NCBI RefSeq assembly: GCF_001550135.1
Contig: NZ_LRUE01000016.1
Span: 147,699-211,698 of the forward strand
DNA from: Pseudoalteromonas shioyasakiensis
GTDB taxonomy: Bacteria; Pseudomonadota; Gammaproteobacteria; Enterobacterales; Alteromonadaceae
Length of the DNA: 64,000 bases
Direction: 5' to 3'
The translations under genes and the position numbers were made by a program. Shown piece after piece: positions 26,502 to 35,449 of the stretch (position 1 is the stretch's first letter; each line of letters begins with the position of its first letter). Below the pieces are notes generated by a model. It saw only the letters and a list, made by a program, of their open reading frames with translations. It had not been told where the DNA came from and made no database searches.

Positions 26502-27236
26502 TTAAAGTACCTTAACTTTTCTAAGAAAGTCAGACAGTAATGCTCTAAACAAATAATAAGAAAACTTAAAGTAAAGTCTCCATGTCAGAACTTTAGCCTT
26601 TTTGACAATCCTGTACCTTTCAATAGTACTTCGGAACTTCCTAGTATTTGAAACACCCTCATTATCAATAACAGCGATATCCAAATCTACATACTTGAAT
26701 GTAGCACCTAACAAGTACCCCCTTAAATAAAACTCATAATCCCCGGCTATTTTATAATCTAGAGAATAGGCTTTATTTTTAAATAACTCAGCCTTTGTAA
26801 ATACAGCTTGATGGCAGAATACCATTCCGAAAGTAATATCACTCAACTTAGAATTCTTAAATTTAACAAACCCTTCTGGAGTATCTCTCAAAGCATTACC
26901 ATAAATGATATCTTCATCACCTGATAAAAACCTTACAGCTTCATTTAGTATACACTTAGAACAAAAGGTATCTCCTGCATTAAGGAACAAAATATATTCC
27001 CCTTCTGCCAATTCAACCCCTTTATTCATTGCATCATAAATACCACCATCAGGCTCAGAAATATACTTATCAACAATAGAGCTTTTTATTAAAAGCTCAT
27101 TGGTACCATCACTTGAGCCACCATCAATAACTATATACTCATAATCACTATAAGACTGAGATTTAACAGAGTCCATTGTGCTCTTTAAATCATTAATACA
27201 GTTATAACTGATAGTTACGATACTCAACTTAACCAT
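26502..27236 (-). CDS. Glycosyltransferase, GT2 family (WcaE-like)
   Basis: The 244-residue protein has a GT-A fold: KLSIVTISYNCINDLKSTMDSV at the start, YEYIVIDGGSSDGTNELL, then GGIYDAMNKGVELAEGEYILFLNAGD, where the DxD-like NAGD ends the donor site. This pattern is close to WcaE-type transferases. I start at MVKLSIV (27236), where GAGG stands 5 bases upstream and the frame fits the family, although an ATG 15 bp earlier exists. It overlaps the end of the polymerase gene by 8 bp. Confidence 0.8.
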   Translation of the reverse strand: MVKLSIVTISYNCINDLKSTMDSVKSQSYSDYEYIVIDGGSSDGTNELLIKSSIVDKYISEPDGGIYDAMNKGVELAEGEYILFLNAGDTFCSKCILNEAVRFLSGDEDIIYGNALRDTPEGFVKFKNSKLSDITFGMVFCHQAVFTKAELFKNKAYSLDYKIAGDYEFYLRGYLLGATFKYVDLDIAVIDNEGVSNTRKFRSTIERYRIVKKAKVLTWRLYFKFSYYLFRALLSDFLRKVKVL

Positions 27237-28500
27237 TACAACCTCTTTCAAATTTTATAAACTTCTTTAATTCAAGTAATGGCAAAAGATAAAACCAGTA
27301 CCAAGGAGATGAAATTGGTTCTCCTCGAAAAAAACCCTGAGCAATAAAAAATACTAAACACATCGCTGAAAGTAATATTGTTTCGCTTTGCTTTGATTCT
27401 TTGAGAGAGCCTTTTAAAATATATAATAGAAAAATTACAAATAAAAACATATAAACTAGACCATAGTTTATTAGTGTTACTAACCACCCTATCGCTATAG
27501 TAAGATTAAAACTAGATGCTGTGTTAACACCACAACCTACATACAAACAGTTTTTCGCAACTAATTTGATACTTTCAATTTGTTCTTGCCTTTGAGCTAG
27601 TGATGAACTCCCAACATCGGAGCTTACAAACTTTGTTTTCAAATATTCTGTGATAAAATAATTATCTAAAGCAAAATAGAGGAGGAGAGAAATCGTAAAA
27701 AAAATAAAAATGGGTCTTACAAGGTTTTTATTTGTTCTTTTCAGAATAACCAAGTAGACGATAATTAACGATGCAAATGCCGATAAAGATAAGGTTAATA
27801 AAAGAGCAGTCAAAATTATTAGCAAAATAAAATAATCTCTAGCTGATAGTTTACTTCTTGTTAGATAATAAATAACAACCGGTCCAAGTGCCATCGCGAA
27901 ATTACCTGCTTCTGATGTAAAAGATTGAATCCTATATACATACTCCCCCAAGTAAGGTAATCTCATCCATTGTAGCCCAAAGAGTGAAACCCCCCTCACA
28001 CCTTCATCTAGGTCGCCACTAGTAGAAATTTGAATCTCTGTTAGACGGACATCCCCTACAAACAATGTTAAAAAAAAGCCAACTAAAGCTAAAGATGTTA
28101 ATACAACAATTATGCTCCTAATCACCTTTTCATATTTTATCCAAGAGTAAGGTTCGAAGAAAAGAATTAGATAGACTACTATAATCACCCTAATAACTTC
28201 AGGAACAAAGTCAAACTCTTGATGTATCAGTAAAGATGAAAGTAAGAGAAAAATAATCTTACTTACAGACAAGGACACAGCTAGTAAACTAAATACACTT
28301 GAGTTATGTATTCTCCTACGACTAAATGCATCCAAAGCAAAAATGCTTATCAATATAGATATTGAAAGCATTAACCCTTTATAAAATGAATCAGAAAAAT
28401 ATCGAAAGACAAAGGGATAATAAAACAAAAAAAAGAAGAGCACCCCAGCCCCAGCATAAAATGAATGCTTCTTATACTCTAAGTGCATTATACAAGCCAT
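27229..28500 (-). CDS. wzy: Wzy-like O-antigen/capsule polymerase
   Basis: The 423-residue protein is very hydrophobic with about ten to twelve membrane segments and a long periplasmic loop around RLTEIQISTSGDLDEGVRGVSLFGLQWMRLPYLGEYVYRIQSF (shown in part), with TSEAGNFAMALGP after it. Sequence identity of Wzy proteins is low, so the call rests on topology, length and position between glycosyltransferase genes and Wzx. Wzy joins lipid-linked repeats in the periplasm. The start is uncertain: ATGs at 28500 and 28488 both lack a clear ribosome binding site; both overlap the sulfotransferase gene. Confidence 0.7.
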   Translation of the reverse strand: MACIMHLEYKKHSFYAGAGVLFFFLFYYPFVFRYFSDSFYKGLMLSISILISIFALDAFSRRRIHNSSVFSLLAVSLSVSKIIFLLLSSLLIHQEFDFVPEVIRVIIVVYLILFFEPYSWIKYEKVIRSIIVVLTSLALVGFFLTLFVGDVRLTEIQISTSGDLDEGVRGVSLFGLQWMRLPYLGEYVYRIQSFTSEAGNFAMALGPVVIYYLTRSKLSARDYFILLIILTALLLTLSLSAFASLIIVYLVILKRTNKNLVRPIFIFFTISLLLYFALDNYFITEYLKTKFVSSDVGSSSLAQRQEQIESIKLVAKNCLYVGCGVNTASSFNLTIAIGWLVTLINYGLVYMFLFVIFLLYILKGSLKESKQSETILLSAMCLVFFIAQGFFRGEPISSPWYWFYLLPLLELKKFIKFERGCNG

Positions 28501-29164
28501 TAGCTTTTTCTAAGAGCTGCATCAGAGTTGGTTCTAGCTCTAGTCTTTTTAATAATTCGCGCTTCTTGTCTTCCTTTTCTTGAGTCGGCAAAGAAACTTT
28601 TAAATCATCGCCTTTATCTTTAACATTTAGGTCATTAATAATATCTCTGTATTCAGAACTTTCAGAACAAAAAGAATTTTCCTTGTCTAAATTTAAAATA
28701 TTTGCGACTTTATCTGTTACCAAATCACTATTAGAAATGACATCTTTAAACTCAAGAATATGTATCTTTTTTGAATTTCTATTAAGAAAGCCATAGAAAT
28801 CAACATAATAATTAAGGCAGTCACTTAAACTTAAGAACCTCTCCCTTATAGCCAATGACAAGACACTATCAAGTGGTTCTCGAATAATTACTAGGATAGG
28901 CACATTCAACTTAAAAGCGTTCAAGACTTGTGCTTCACTGTGCATATGGTGAGCAATATTTATGTTATCAAAAGTATTTTCAGTTACAACTACTGCGTGA
29001 GTATTCGCACTTCTTGGGTAACCTTCAATGACAATGTCTGTCTTAGCATTCACTAATAGCTCATTCCTATAGTGCTTTGATAATGAGTAAAAGATATTAA
29101 ATAAAAAAGGCTTTAGTGCTAAAAAACGCCTTACCCTAAATCCACATATACGAAAAAAACTCAT
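28472..29164 (-). CDS. Sulfotransferase-like protein (small)
   Basis: In this 230-residue protein, IVIEGYPRSANTHAV (about residues 45-59) resembles the 5'-phosphosulfate loop of PAPS-dependent sulfotransferases, and VPILVIIREPLDSVLSL holds the 3'-phosphate-binding R-x6-S pattern. It is short for the family, and the usual acceptor-side helices are reduced. It lies 2 bp after a second sulfotransferase gene and downstream of cysN, so it likely transfers sulfate from PAPS to a sugar of the repeat unit. The membership is by motif only; an inactive or kinase-like relative cannot be ruled out. Confidence 0.72.
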   Translation of the reverse strand: MSFFRICGFRVRRFLALKPFLFNIFYSLSKHYRNELLVNAKTDIVIEGYPRSANTHAVVVTENTFDNINIAHHMHSEAQVLNAFKLNVPILVIIREPLDSVLSLAIRERFLSLSDCLNYYVDFYGFLNRNSKKIHILEFKDVISNSDLVTDKVANILNLDKENSFCSESSEYRDIINDLNVKDKGDDLKVSLPTQEKEDKKRELLKRLELEPTLMQLLEKANGLYNALRV

Positions 29165-29166
29165 AG

Positions 29167-30081
29167 TTATCTTAGCTCCTTGTTTTTGAATCTAAACAAT
29201 AGATTCAGTCCAATTTTTTTTACCAAAAAAACTTTAATTGCAGCGAAAAGATCTTTTAAAATCAAACCATTGAAAAACCTTCTTTTAGGTTCAAAATTAA
29301 TATCAACTCCGTTCTGAAGTAAGAATTTCTTGTATTTTTTAAGATAATTTTGCCTGATAATATTTGAAAAGAAGGCTACATAGCTATCTCGTGAGCCATT
29401 AGAGATCCTATCATATTTTTTAATACCAACCTGATCACCCATTTTACCTTCAAAACTTGAATAACTAAGTTTTGAAAGGTAAGCCTTATCAAATTTAATA
29501 TTTAAAAAATTAAAAACGCTTTCCCAATCAAAATCATCCTCAACAATATCTTCATATGCGATACTCATTACGTTTCGATTGCCTAAATGCTTAGTCTTAA
29601 ACCTTTGAAGTGAAATATACCCTTCATGTAAGTCCTTCTCGTACCCAGAAAGATCAAAGACTCCAGATTTCCATGAGTTACATATTGAAGCTATTACTGC
29701 CAATGGATTTCTATCTAATATAATAAACTTTGCATCAGGAAAAACTTCCATAAGCAGATCAGCAAATACATGATATCGAGGTGTTTTATCTATATAAACC
29801 TTATCGTACGCTTCTTCTTGAACCACCTTAGTATAAAAAATATTAAGCGCGTTTATATAATTTTCCTTACCACAATAATTTATGAAGTCGTTATACGCAC
29901 GCCTACTAGATATTGAATTGTATTCACTACATTCCTCATACTTTTTCTCAATCACATTCAAAGCTGGAATTAATACCCACGGCTCAGCTGGGCACTCAAC
30001 TTCACTAGAGCATTTGAGTATACGCTGCAGTAATGTTGAGCCCGAGCGAGGCAGAGAAAGAATAAAAACTAATTCTTTCAT
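29167..30081 (-). CDS. Sulfotransferase family protein
   Basis: The protein of about 304 residues opens MKELVFILSLPRSGSTLLQRIL, a textbook 5'-phosphosulfate-binding loop, and has AKFIILDRNPLAVIASI, the 3'-phosphate site. This combination defines the PAPS-dependent sulfotransferase family 3 type. I choose the ATG at 30081, which overlaps the cysN stop codon as ATGA and implies translational coupling; an ATG 18 bp upstream would extend into cysN. Together with cysD, cysN and the sulfotransferase downstream it argues that the exported polysaccharide is sulfated. Confidence 0.85.
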   Translation of the reverse strand: MKELVFILSLPRSGSTLLQRILKCSSEVECPAEPWVLIPALNVIEKKYEECSEYNSISSRRAYNDFINYCGKENYINALNIFYTKVVQEEAYDKVYIDKTPRYHVFADLLMEVFPDAKFIILDRNPLAVIASICNSWKSGVFDLSGYEKDLHEGYISLQRFKTKHLGNRNVMSIAYEDIVEDDFDWESVFNFLNIKFDKAYLSKLSYSSFEGKMGDQVGIKKYDRISNGSRDSYVAFFSNIIRQNYLKKYKKFLLQNGVDINFEPKRRFFNGLILKDLFAAIKVFLVKKIGLNLLFRFKNKELR

Positions 30082-31508
30082 ATTTCTAATGCACTCCATT
30101 CAGGGTAATGCTCACGAATGTATTTATTTAATGCGACTTCTGCTTCTGTATAAATACGAGGTTCGAAAGTTGAGGTTTGGTGTTCAGCAATTGTATCTGA
30201 GATCATACCCGCCCCCACCGTTACATTGGTTAAGCGGTCAATAATGATGAACGAGCCGGTACCTACCACTTGTTTGTATTGGTCAATTACTACAGGGGCA
30301 GATGTCTCGATAGTACAATTAGCAATTTCGTTTAATTGTAATTCGCTAGCATTAATTTGCTCTAGGGTATTTACATCAATACGGTGGTTAATATTGCTGA
30401 TTTTACCAAACGTATTTTTAGTACCAATTTTTAGCTCGTACTCTTTACCTGGCTGCATAGCAGCATCGGCCATCCAGACAATCGTTGCAGCAAAGTTTGA
30501 GCTCGTTGTTGGTAGTTGCTTTTGGTCAGTGCTTGACTTAACAATCACATCACCGCGCGAAATATCAATTTCGTCTTTTAAAGTAAGTGTGATTGCTTGG
30601 CCCGCAAAAGCCGTTTGTAAATCGCCATCAGCAGTAACAATACGCTCTACTGATGATGTTTTGCCCGATGGGAATGCTGTAATTTGGTCGCCAACATTAA
30701 TAATGCCGCTGGCAATGGTGCCACAAAAACCACGAAAGTCTAAGTTAGGGCGGTTAACATATTGTACAGGTAGGCGGAAAGTATCTAGGTTTTTATCGTC
30801 ACTAATGGTTACTGTATCAAGCAACTGCATTAATGTTGCACCTGGGTACCAATCTAGGTTTTCGCCTTTATCTACAACGTTATCGCCTTTAAGCGCCGAG
30901 ATTGGTACAAAACGCACATCAGGAATATCTAATTGTTCTGCAAAGGCTTTGTAATCGGCTTTAATCTGGCGGTAAACGTCTTGACTATAATCAACTAAGT
31001 CCATTTTATTAATGGCTACAATTACGTGTTTAAGGCCAAGTAGTGATGCAATATAGCTATGACGCTTAGTTTGTGTTTGTACGCCTTTACGGGCATCAAT
31101 CATTACAATGGCTAGGTCACAGTTAGATGCACCAGTTGCCATGTTACGCGTGTATTGTTCGTGCCCTGGGCAGTCAGCAATAATAAACTTACGCTTTTCA
31201 GTTGCAAAATAACGGTAAGCTACATCAATAGTAATACCTTGTTCACGCTCTGACTGAAGACCATCTACCAGTAGCGCTAAATCGAACTCTTCGTCTGTGG
31301 TATTGAATTTTTTTGAATCGCTTTTGATAGCCGCCATGTGATCTTCAAAAATTAATTTTGAATCATGCAATAAGCGGCCAATTAATGTTGATTTACCGTC
31401 ATCAACATTACCACAAGTTAAAAAGCGTAGTAGATCTTTGTTTTCGTGTTGTTTTAAGTAACCTTCGATATCTGTTTCAAGAAGATTTGGGGTAATTTGT
31501 TCAGTCAT
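30078..31508 (-). CDS. cysN: Sulfate adenylyltransferase subunit 1 (GTPase)
   Basis: CysN is the GTPase subunit that drives APS formation by CysD. The 476-residue protein has the translation-factor GTPase motifs: GNVDDGKSTLIGRLLHD (G1), DCPGHEQYTRNMATGA (G3) and AINKMDLVDYS (G4), followed by two beta-barrel domains. There is no fused CysC domain, consistent with the separate cysC at 12528. cysD normally abuts cysN, but here the two are separated by 466 bp containing an S23 gene with heptamer arrays. An ATGA overlap links it to the sulfotransferase downstream. Confidence 0.96.
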   Translation of the reverse strand: MTEQITPNLLETDIEGYLKQHENKDLLRFLTCGNVDDGKSTLIGRLLHDSKLIFEDHMAAIKSDSKKFNTTDEEFDLALLVDGLQSEREQGITIDVAYRYFATEKRKFIIADCPGHEQYTRNMATGASNCDLAIVMIDARKGVQTQTKRHSYIASLLGLKHVIVAINKMDLVDYSQDVYRQIKADYKAFAEQLDIPDVRFVPISALKGDNVVDKGENLDWYPGATLMQLLDTVTISDDKNLDTFRLPVQYVNRPNLDFRGFCGTIASGIINVGDQITAFPSGKTSSVERIVTADGDLQTAFAGQAITLTLKDEIDISRGDVIVKSSTDQKQLPTTSSNFAATIVWMADAAMQPGKEYELKIGTKNTFGKISNINHRIDVNTLEQINASELQLNEIANCTIETSAPVVIDQYKQVVGTGSFIIIDRLTNVTVGAGMISDTIAEHQTSTFEPRIYTEAEVALNKYIREHYPEWSALEI

Positions 31509-31525
31509 TTTCCATCCTTACTTAA

Positions 31526-31971
31526 GCTATAAGCTATAAGCCATAAGCTTGAAGTTTAAATACTTTCTATAGAGTTTTTCAGGCCACAAAGCATTGCCTG
31601 TAACTCTTTTGTTTCTGCAACCCATATAGACCCTATATCGTTAGATAAATATCCTATCTCTATTCCGATATAAATTTGAGTCCGAGCTTCTGAAAGCGAT
31701 GAGCGAGCAATATCTAAAAATCGACGTTTTTCTTTATTACTATCTCTACTCATCCCTTCCGCGATGTTACTAGGTACTGATAAGCCAGCTCTAGTCAGCT
31801 GATCTCGAAAGCCGTAATCCCGCAATTCAGTTGTTCCTTTATAAATATTCGAAGACAACCTTGCCGAACGCTTCCAAACTTCTAAATTTTCAAAATTCAT
31901 AACAATTCCTTGTTGTATCTATTTAGTAAAGTCTTTAATCCACTTAAGACTTACAGCTTAGAGCTTACGGC
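31526..31971. mobile_element. Candidate S23/heptamer element 3, inside cysD-cysN
   Basis: GCTATAA GCTATAA GCCATAA GCTTGAA GTTTAAA (31526-31560), the S23 gene on the minus strand, and inverted units TTAAGAC TTACAGC TTAGAGC TTACGGC (31944-31971). It lies between two genes that encode subunits of one enzyme and are normally contiguous, which is the best evidence in the window that such a unit was inserted. Confidence 0.5.
31556..31900 (-). CDS. S23 / four-helix-bundle protein, copy 3
   Basis: The 114-residue protein MNFENLEVWKRSARLSSNIYK shares about 70 percent of positions with copy 1, including YGFRDQLTRAGLSVPSNIAEG and EARTQIYIGIEIGYL. AAGGAA lies at proper distance before the ATG, so unlike copy 1 it keeps a good ribosome binding site. 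The last codons and the TAA stop fall in the GTTTAAA unit of the neighbouring array. It lies between cysD and cysN on their strand and would be read from the same transcript. The role is unknown; nothing ties it to sulfate metabolism. Confidence 0.85.
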   Translation of the reverse strand: MNFENLEVWKRSARLSSNIYKGTTELRDYGFRDQLTRAGLSVPSNIAEGMSRDSNKEKRRFLDIARSSLSEARTQIYIGIEIGYLSNDIGSIWVAETKELQAMLCGLKNSIESI

Positions 31972-31974
31972 TTT

Positions 31975-32889
31975 TTAAAAGTAACCTTCCATTTTCTTTT
32001 TCTCCATTGAGCCTGATGAATCGTGGTCGATTACGCGGCCTTGGCGCTCTGATGTTTTTGTTAGTAACATTTCTTGAATGATTTCTGGTAGCGTTGTGGC
32101 GTTAGATTCAACTGCACCGGTTAATGGGTAACAGCCAAGGGTTCTAAAGCGTACCATTTTCTTCATTGGTACTTCGCCTTCTTCAAGTGGCATACGTTCG
32201 TCATCAACCATAATTAATGTACCGTCACGCTCTACTACCGGGCGCTCTGCCGCTAGGTAAAGTGGTACAATGTCGATATTTTCTAGGTAGATGTATTGCC
32301 AGATATCAAGCTCGGTCCAGTTACTTAGTGGGAATACACGAATACTTTCGCCTTTGTTTACCTTACCATTAAAGGTATTCCATAACTCTGGGCGCTGGTT
32401 TTTAGGGTCCCAACGGTGGTTTTTATCGCGGAATGAATAAACACGCTCTTTAGCACGTGATTTTTCTTCGTCGCGGCGTGCACCACCAAATGCCGCATCA
32501 AACTGGTATTTGTCTAGTGCTTGTTTTAAGCCCTGAGTTTTCATGATGTCGGTATGCTTTGCACTACCATGGGTAAATGGGCCAACGCCTGCATCTACAC
32601 CTTCTTGGTTAATATGTACCAATAAATCAAAACCTAGCTTTTCTGCCATTTTGTCGCGAAACTCGATCATTTCTTTAAATTTCCATGTTGTATCAACATG
32701 CATTAAAGGGAACGGTGGTTTAGCAGGGTAAAACGCTTTCATTGTTAAATGCAGCATTACTGCAGAGTCTTTACCGACAGAGTAAAGCATTACTGGGTTA
32801 TCAAATTCGGCAGCAACTTCACGAATAATATGAATAGATTCAGCTTCTAGTTGCTTTAGGTGAGTCATGCGGGCTTGGGAGATTTCCAT
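31975..32889 (-). CDS. cysD: Sulfate adenylyltransferase subunit 2
   Basis: CysD makes adenylylsulfate (APS) from ATP and sulfate. The 304-residue protein has the PP-loop motif [15 protein letters not shown] (about residues 35-49), [20 protein letters not shown] and [16 protein letters not shown], which are diagnostic. It stands first in the sulfation block, downstream of wzc and a degenerate heptamer array of 22 units. It is cut off from cysN by the S23 unit. Confidence 0.96.
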   Translation of the reverse strand: MEISQARMTHLKQLEAESIHIIREVAAEFDNPVMLYSVGKDSAVMLHLTMKAFYPAKPPFPLMHVDTTWKFKEMIEFRDKMAEKLGFDLLVHINQEGVDAGVGPFTHGSAKHTDIMKTQGLKQALDKYQFDAAFGGARRDEEKSRAKERVYSFRDKNHRWDPKNQRPELWNTFNGKVNKGESIRVFPLSNWTELDIWQYIYLENIDIVPLYLAAERPVVERDGTLIMVDDERMPLEEGEVPMKKMVRFRTLGCYPLTGAVESNATTLPEIIQEMLLTKTSERQGRVIDHDSSGSMEKKKMEGYF

Positions 32890-32936
32890 TTTTACTCCAT
32901 GAAAGTATGCTAGGTTTCGAAAGAAAGAAGCTAAAA

Positions 32937-33089
32937 AGAAGTCAGAAGTTAGATATCAGAGGTTAGACGAGAGATATCAAGTGAAAGATATCAGAGGTTA
33001 GATATCAGAGGTTAGATATCAGGTTTCAGATATCAGTTTTAGATATCAGATGTCTGCTTTCGGATATCGGTGCTTTGATTTCAGAAGTT
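32937..33089. repeat. Degenerate heptamer array, AGANNTY (22 units)
   Basis: Units AGAAGTC, AGAAGTT, AGATATC, AGAGGTT, AGACGAG, AGATATC, AAGTGAA and so on, in phase apart from one 6-bp unit. AGATATC alternates with AGAGGTT in the middle. The family is the same as the array at 12383-12536. Confidence 0.93.
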
Positions 33090-33128
33090 AACTTCGATCA
33101 CCGAGATTATTTAAAATTTTTTATTCAA

Positions 33129-33185
33129 TTCTAGGTTCTGCAACACGCTTTTCGTGGTGACAATTAAGTCAAGCAGAACCTAGAA
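33129..33185. repeat. Perfect 13-bp inverted repeat carrying the CTAGGTT heptamer
   Basis: TTCTAGGTTCTGC (33129-33141) and GCAGAACCTAGAA (33173-33185) are exact reverse complements around a 31-bp centre that itself holds CACG/CGTG. Each arm carries one copy of the heptamer expanded at 13141 and 37182. It lies 9 bp after the wzc stop codon, so it might also serve as an RNA 3' hairpin. Confidence 0.85.
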
Positions 33186-33194
33186 CGTCTTTAA

Positions 33195-35435
33195 TTACTT
33201 ATCAGATTTATATTCGTAGTTGTAATAGCCGTAATAGCCGTATGCATTGCTTGCTTTACGTACTACACCATTAAATACAACACCTTTTACGTCTATGCCG
33301 TTTTGTTCAAAGCGGTTACGAGTAAGTTCAATTTCACGTAAATGGTTTTGCCCAAAGCGCGTTACTAACAATGTACTACCTGCATGGGCACTCACAATTG
33401 CAGGGTCTGTAACCGCTAAAATAGGTGGTGTATCAACTATAATAATGTCGTACTTGCCACTTACCTCATCAACCATTTTGCTAAAGTTACTATGCATTAA
33501 TAGTTCAGATGGGTTTGGTGGTATTTGACCACGGGTGATTACATCTAGCCCTTCAACTTGTGACTTTTTAGTCACTTGATCAAGATTTAAACGGCCCGAT
33601 AATAAATCGCTTAAACCATCGTCCCACTTCATACCGAACTGAGTTTGTAAGTAACCTTTACGCATATCGGCATCGATAATTAGTACTTTTTTACCGCTTT
33701 GTGCCAGAACTGTTGCCAAGTTTACTGAGATAAACGATTTACCCACACCTGGGCTTGGGCCTGATATTGCAATAATATTGTTTTTAGCCTCCATCATTGC
33801 AAAGTGTAAGCTTGTACGCAGGCTACGTAGGGCCTCAATCGATAAATCTGCTGGGTTATCTACCGCAAGAATAGACTTAGGCTTATCTTTAACTTTACGG
33901 GCACGGTTAAAACCAGTTAGTTTATCTTGAAAGTCTGAGTACGGTACTGATGCATAAACAGGTAAGCCAATGCTTTCGATCTCGGTTGGGTCTTCAACAC
34001 CGCGGTGCATTGCTTTTTGAATTAGCACAATGGTAACTGCTAAAAAACCACCAACTAAAGTTGCTACAACAGCTATGAGTGCTTTTTTCGGCTTAACAGG
34101 CTCTGTAGTGTCTACCGCTGCAGCATCGACCACGCGCACATTACCAACAGTACCAGCACGTACAATATCAAGCTCTTGCGTTTTACCAAGTAACAAGGTG
34201 TAAATTTGGTTGCTTACCTCTACATCGCGTTTTAAACGCAATAGCTCTTGCTGTGTTTCTGGCAAGTTACCAACTTCGCCAACTAATTTTTGCTTTTGTT
34301 TTTCTACTGCTTCAATTTGCTCAAGCACACCTTGGTAAGTTGGATGACTTTCTTTAAACTTACGGCTTAACTCTAAGCGTTTTAGCTCTAGCTCTTGTAA
34401 TTTAGTTTCAAGCTCAACCACTTGCTCAAGCACACCTTGAGTTTCTAGGCTAATGTTGATTGATTGACGTTTAATTTGGTAATCGTTAAAACGCTCTTCA
34501 GCATATTCAAGTTGCTTTTTAACTTCGGGTAATTGTACTTCTAAAAATTCAAGTGACTTTTGCGCTTCGGCACTATTACGCTCTACATTACGGCGTACAT
34601 AAATTTGCGATACTTTATCAAGTACCTTTTCAGCGTGGATAGGGCCTTTATGCTCATAAGACATAGCAATTATGCCAGAATCTTTACCTTTTTCGCCGGC
34701 ACTAATCTCTTGCTGTAACTCAATAATAGTTCTGTAGCGATTCTTTTTAATAAGAACAAACTCTGTACCAGGGCGCGCATTTAAATCGCGTAAAGTTAAC
34801 TCATAAAAGCCAACGCTTTCATCTTTACCAACCGCACCTTTTAATACCAACTCACCATCAGGGTTAAAAAGCTCAAATGTTTTACCCTCGCCAACTACTA
34901 ACTCAAACTCTTCGCCTTCAAACGCTTTAGGTACGTTAAATCTAAATACATTTATACTTTCGCCACCCCATGCAAAACTGCCCAAGCCTAAAAATGGCTC
35001 AGCTATATCGCCTTTAGATTCTGCAGCAAAACTGCGGTATAACTTACCACCAATAACTGGGAATAATTTAGGTTCTGCAACTATATCAAGTTTTAGGGTA
35101 TCGACCGCTTCGCCAATCACAGAGCGTGACTTTAACAGCTCGATTTCGGTTACAGCGGCACTACTACTTTCGAACATACCCGCCATATCATCAAGGCCAG
35201 GTACAGACGGGCTGCTTTCTTCAACTTGTACCAGCGCTGTTGCTTTATATATCGGTGTACTTAACACCGCAACAGCTACACCAATAATGGCAAATACAGC
35301 TGTTACTAATATGATGAACCATTTACGATCGATTAAAGTACCTAGTAATGCGAGTAGATCTATTTCTTGCGATTGCGATTCTTGACTTCTATTTTGATTT
35401 TTACTTGCTGCTAATGCAGTGGGCTGAGCATTCAT
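33195..35435 (-). CDS. wzc: Wzc-type tyrosine autokinase and chain-length regulator
   Basis: The 746-residue protein has an N-terminal Wzz domain with a membrane segment near residues 35-55, a coiled-coil periplasmic part, a GNVR stretch, a second membrane segment near 450-470, and a C-terminal BY-kinase with AISGPSPGVGKSFISVNLA (Walker A), VLIIDADMRKGYL (Walker A') and IIIVDTPPI (Walker B). The tail YGYYGYYNYEYKSDK is the tyrosine cluster that is autophosphorylated. Wzc works with Wza for export of group 1-type capsules and is dephosphorylated by Wzb, encoded 14 bp upstream. Confidence 0.95.
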   Translation of the reverse strand: MNAQPTALAASKNQNRSQESQSQEIDLLALLGTLIDRKWFIILVTAVFAIIGVAVAVLSTPIYKATALVQVEESSPSVPGLDDMAGMFESSSAAVTEIELLKSRSVIGEAVDTLKLDIVAEPKLFPVIGGKLYRSFAAESKGDIAEPFLGLGSFAWGGESINVFRFNVPKAFEGEEFELVVGEGKTFELFNPDGELVLKGAVGKDESVGFYELTLRDLNARPGTEFVLIKKNRYRTIIELQQEISAGEKGKDSGIIAMSYEHKGPIHAEKVLDKVSQIYVRRNVERNSAEAQKSLEFLEVQLPEVKKQLEYAEERFNDYQIKRQSINISLETQGVLEQVVELETKLQELELKRLELSRKFKESHPTYQGVLEQIEAVEKQKQKLVGEVGNLPETQQELLRLKRDVEVSNQIYTLLLGKTQELDIVRAGTVGNVRVVDAAAVDTTEPVKPKKALIAVVATLVGGFLAVTIVLIQKAMHRGVEDPTEIESIGLPVYASVPYSDFQDKLTGFNRARKVKDKPKSILAVDNPADLSIEALRSLRTSLHFAMMEAKNNIIAISGPSPGVGKSFISVNLATVLAQSGKKVLIIDADMRKGYLQTQFGMKWDDGLSDLLSGRLNLDQVTKKSQVEGLDVITRGQIPPNPSELLMHSNFSKMVDEVSGKYDIIIVDTPPILAVTDPAIVSAHAGSTLLVTRFGQNHLREIELTRNRFEQNGIDVKGVVFNGVVRKASNAYGYYGYYNYEYKSDK

Positions 35436-35449
35436 CTACTACCCTTTCC

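Larger units (their letters stand above)
32890..33194. other. Gene-free spacer between wzc and cysD
   Basis: About 305 bp holding a degenerate AGA heptamer array (32937-33089) and a perfect 13-bp inverted repeat built on the CTAGGTT heptamer (33129-33185). I see no open frame of note. A promoter for cysD could be here but is not recognisable against the repeats. Confidence 0.7.

Noticed and set aside
30226..30954. A 242-codon frame antisense to cysN
   Set aside because: It is the mirror of a well-conserved gene, has no recognisable domain and no ribosome binding site. Similar mirrors at 14610-15017 and 20556-20780 were left out for the same reason.
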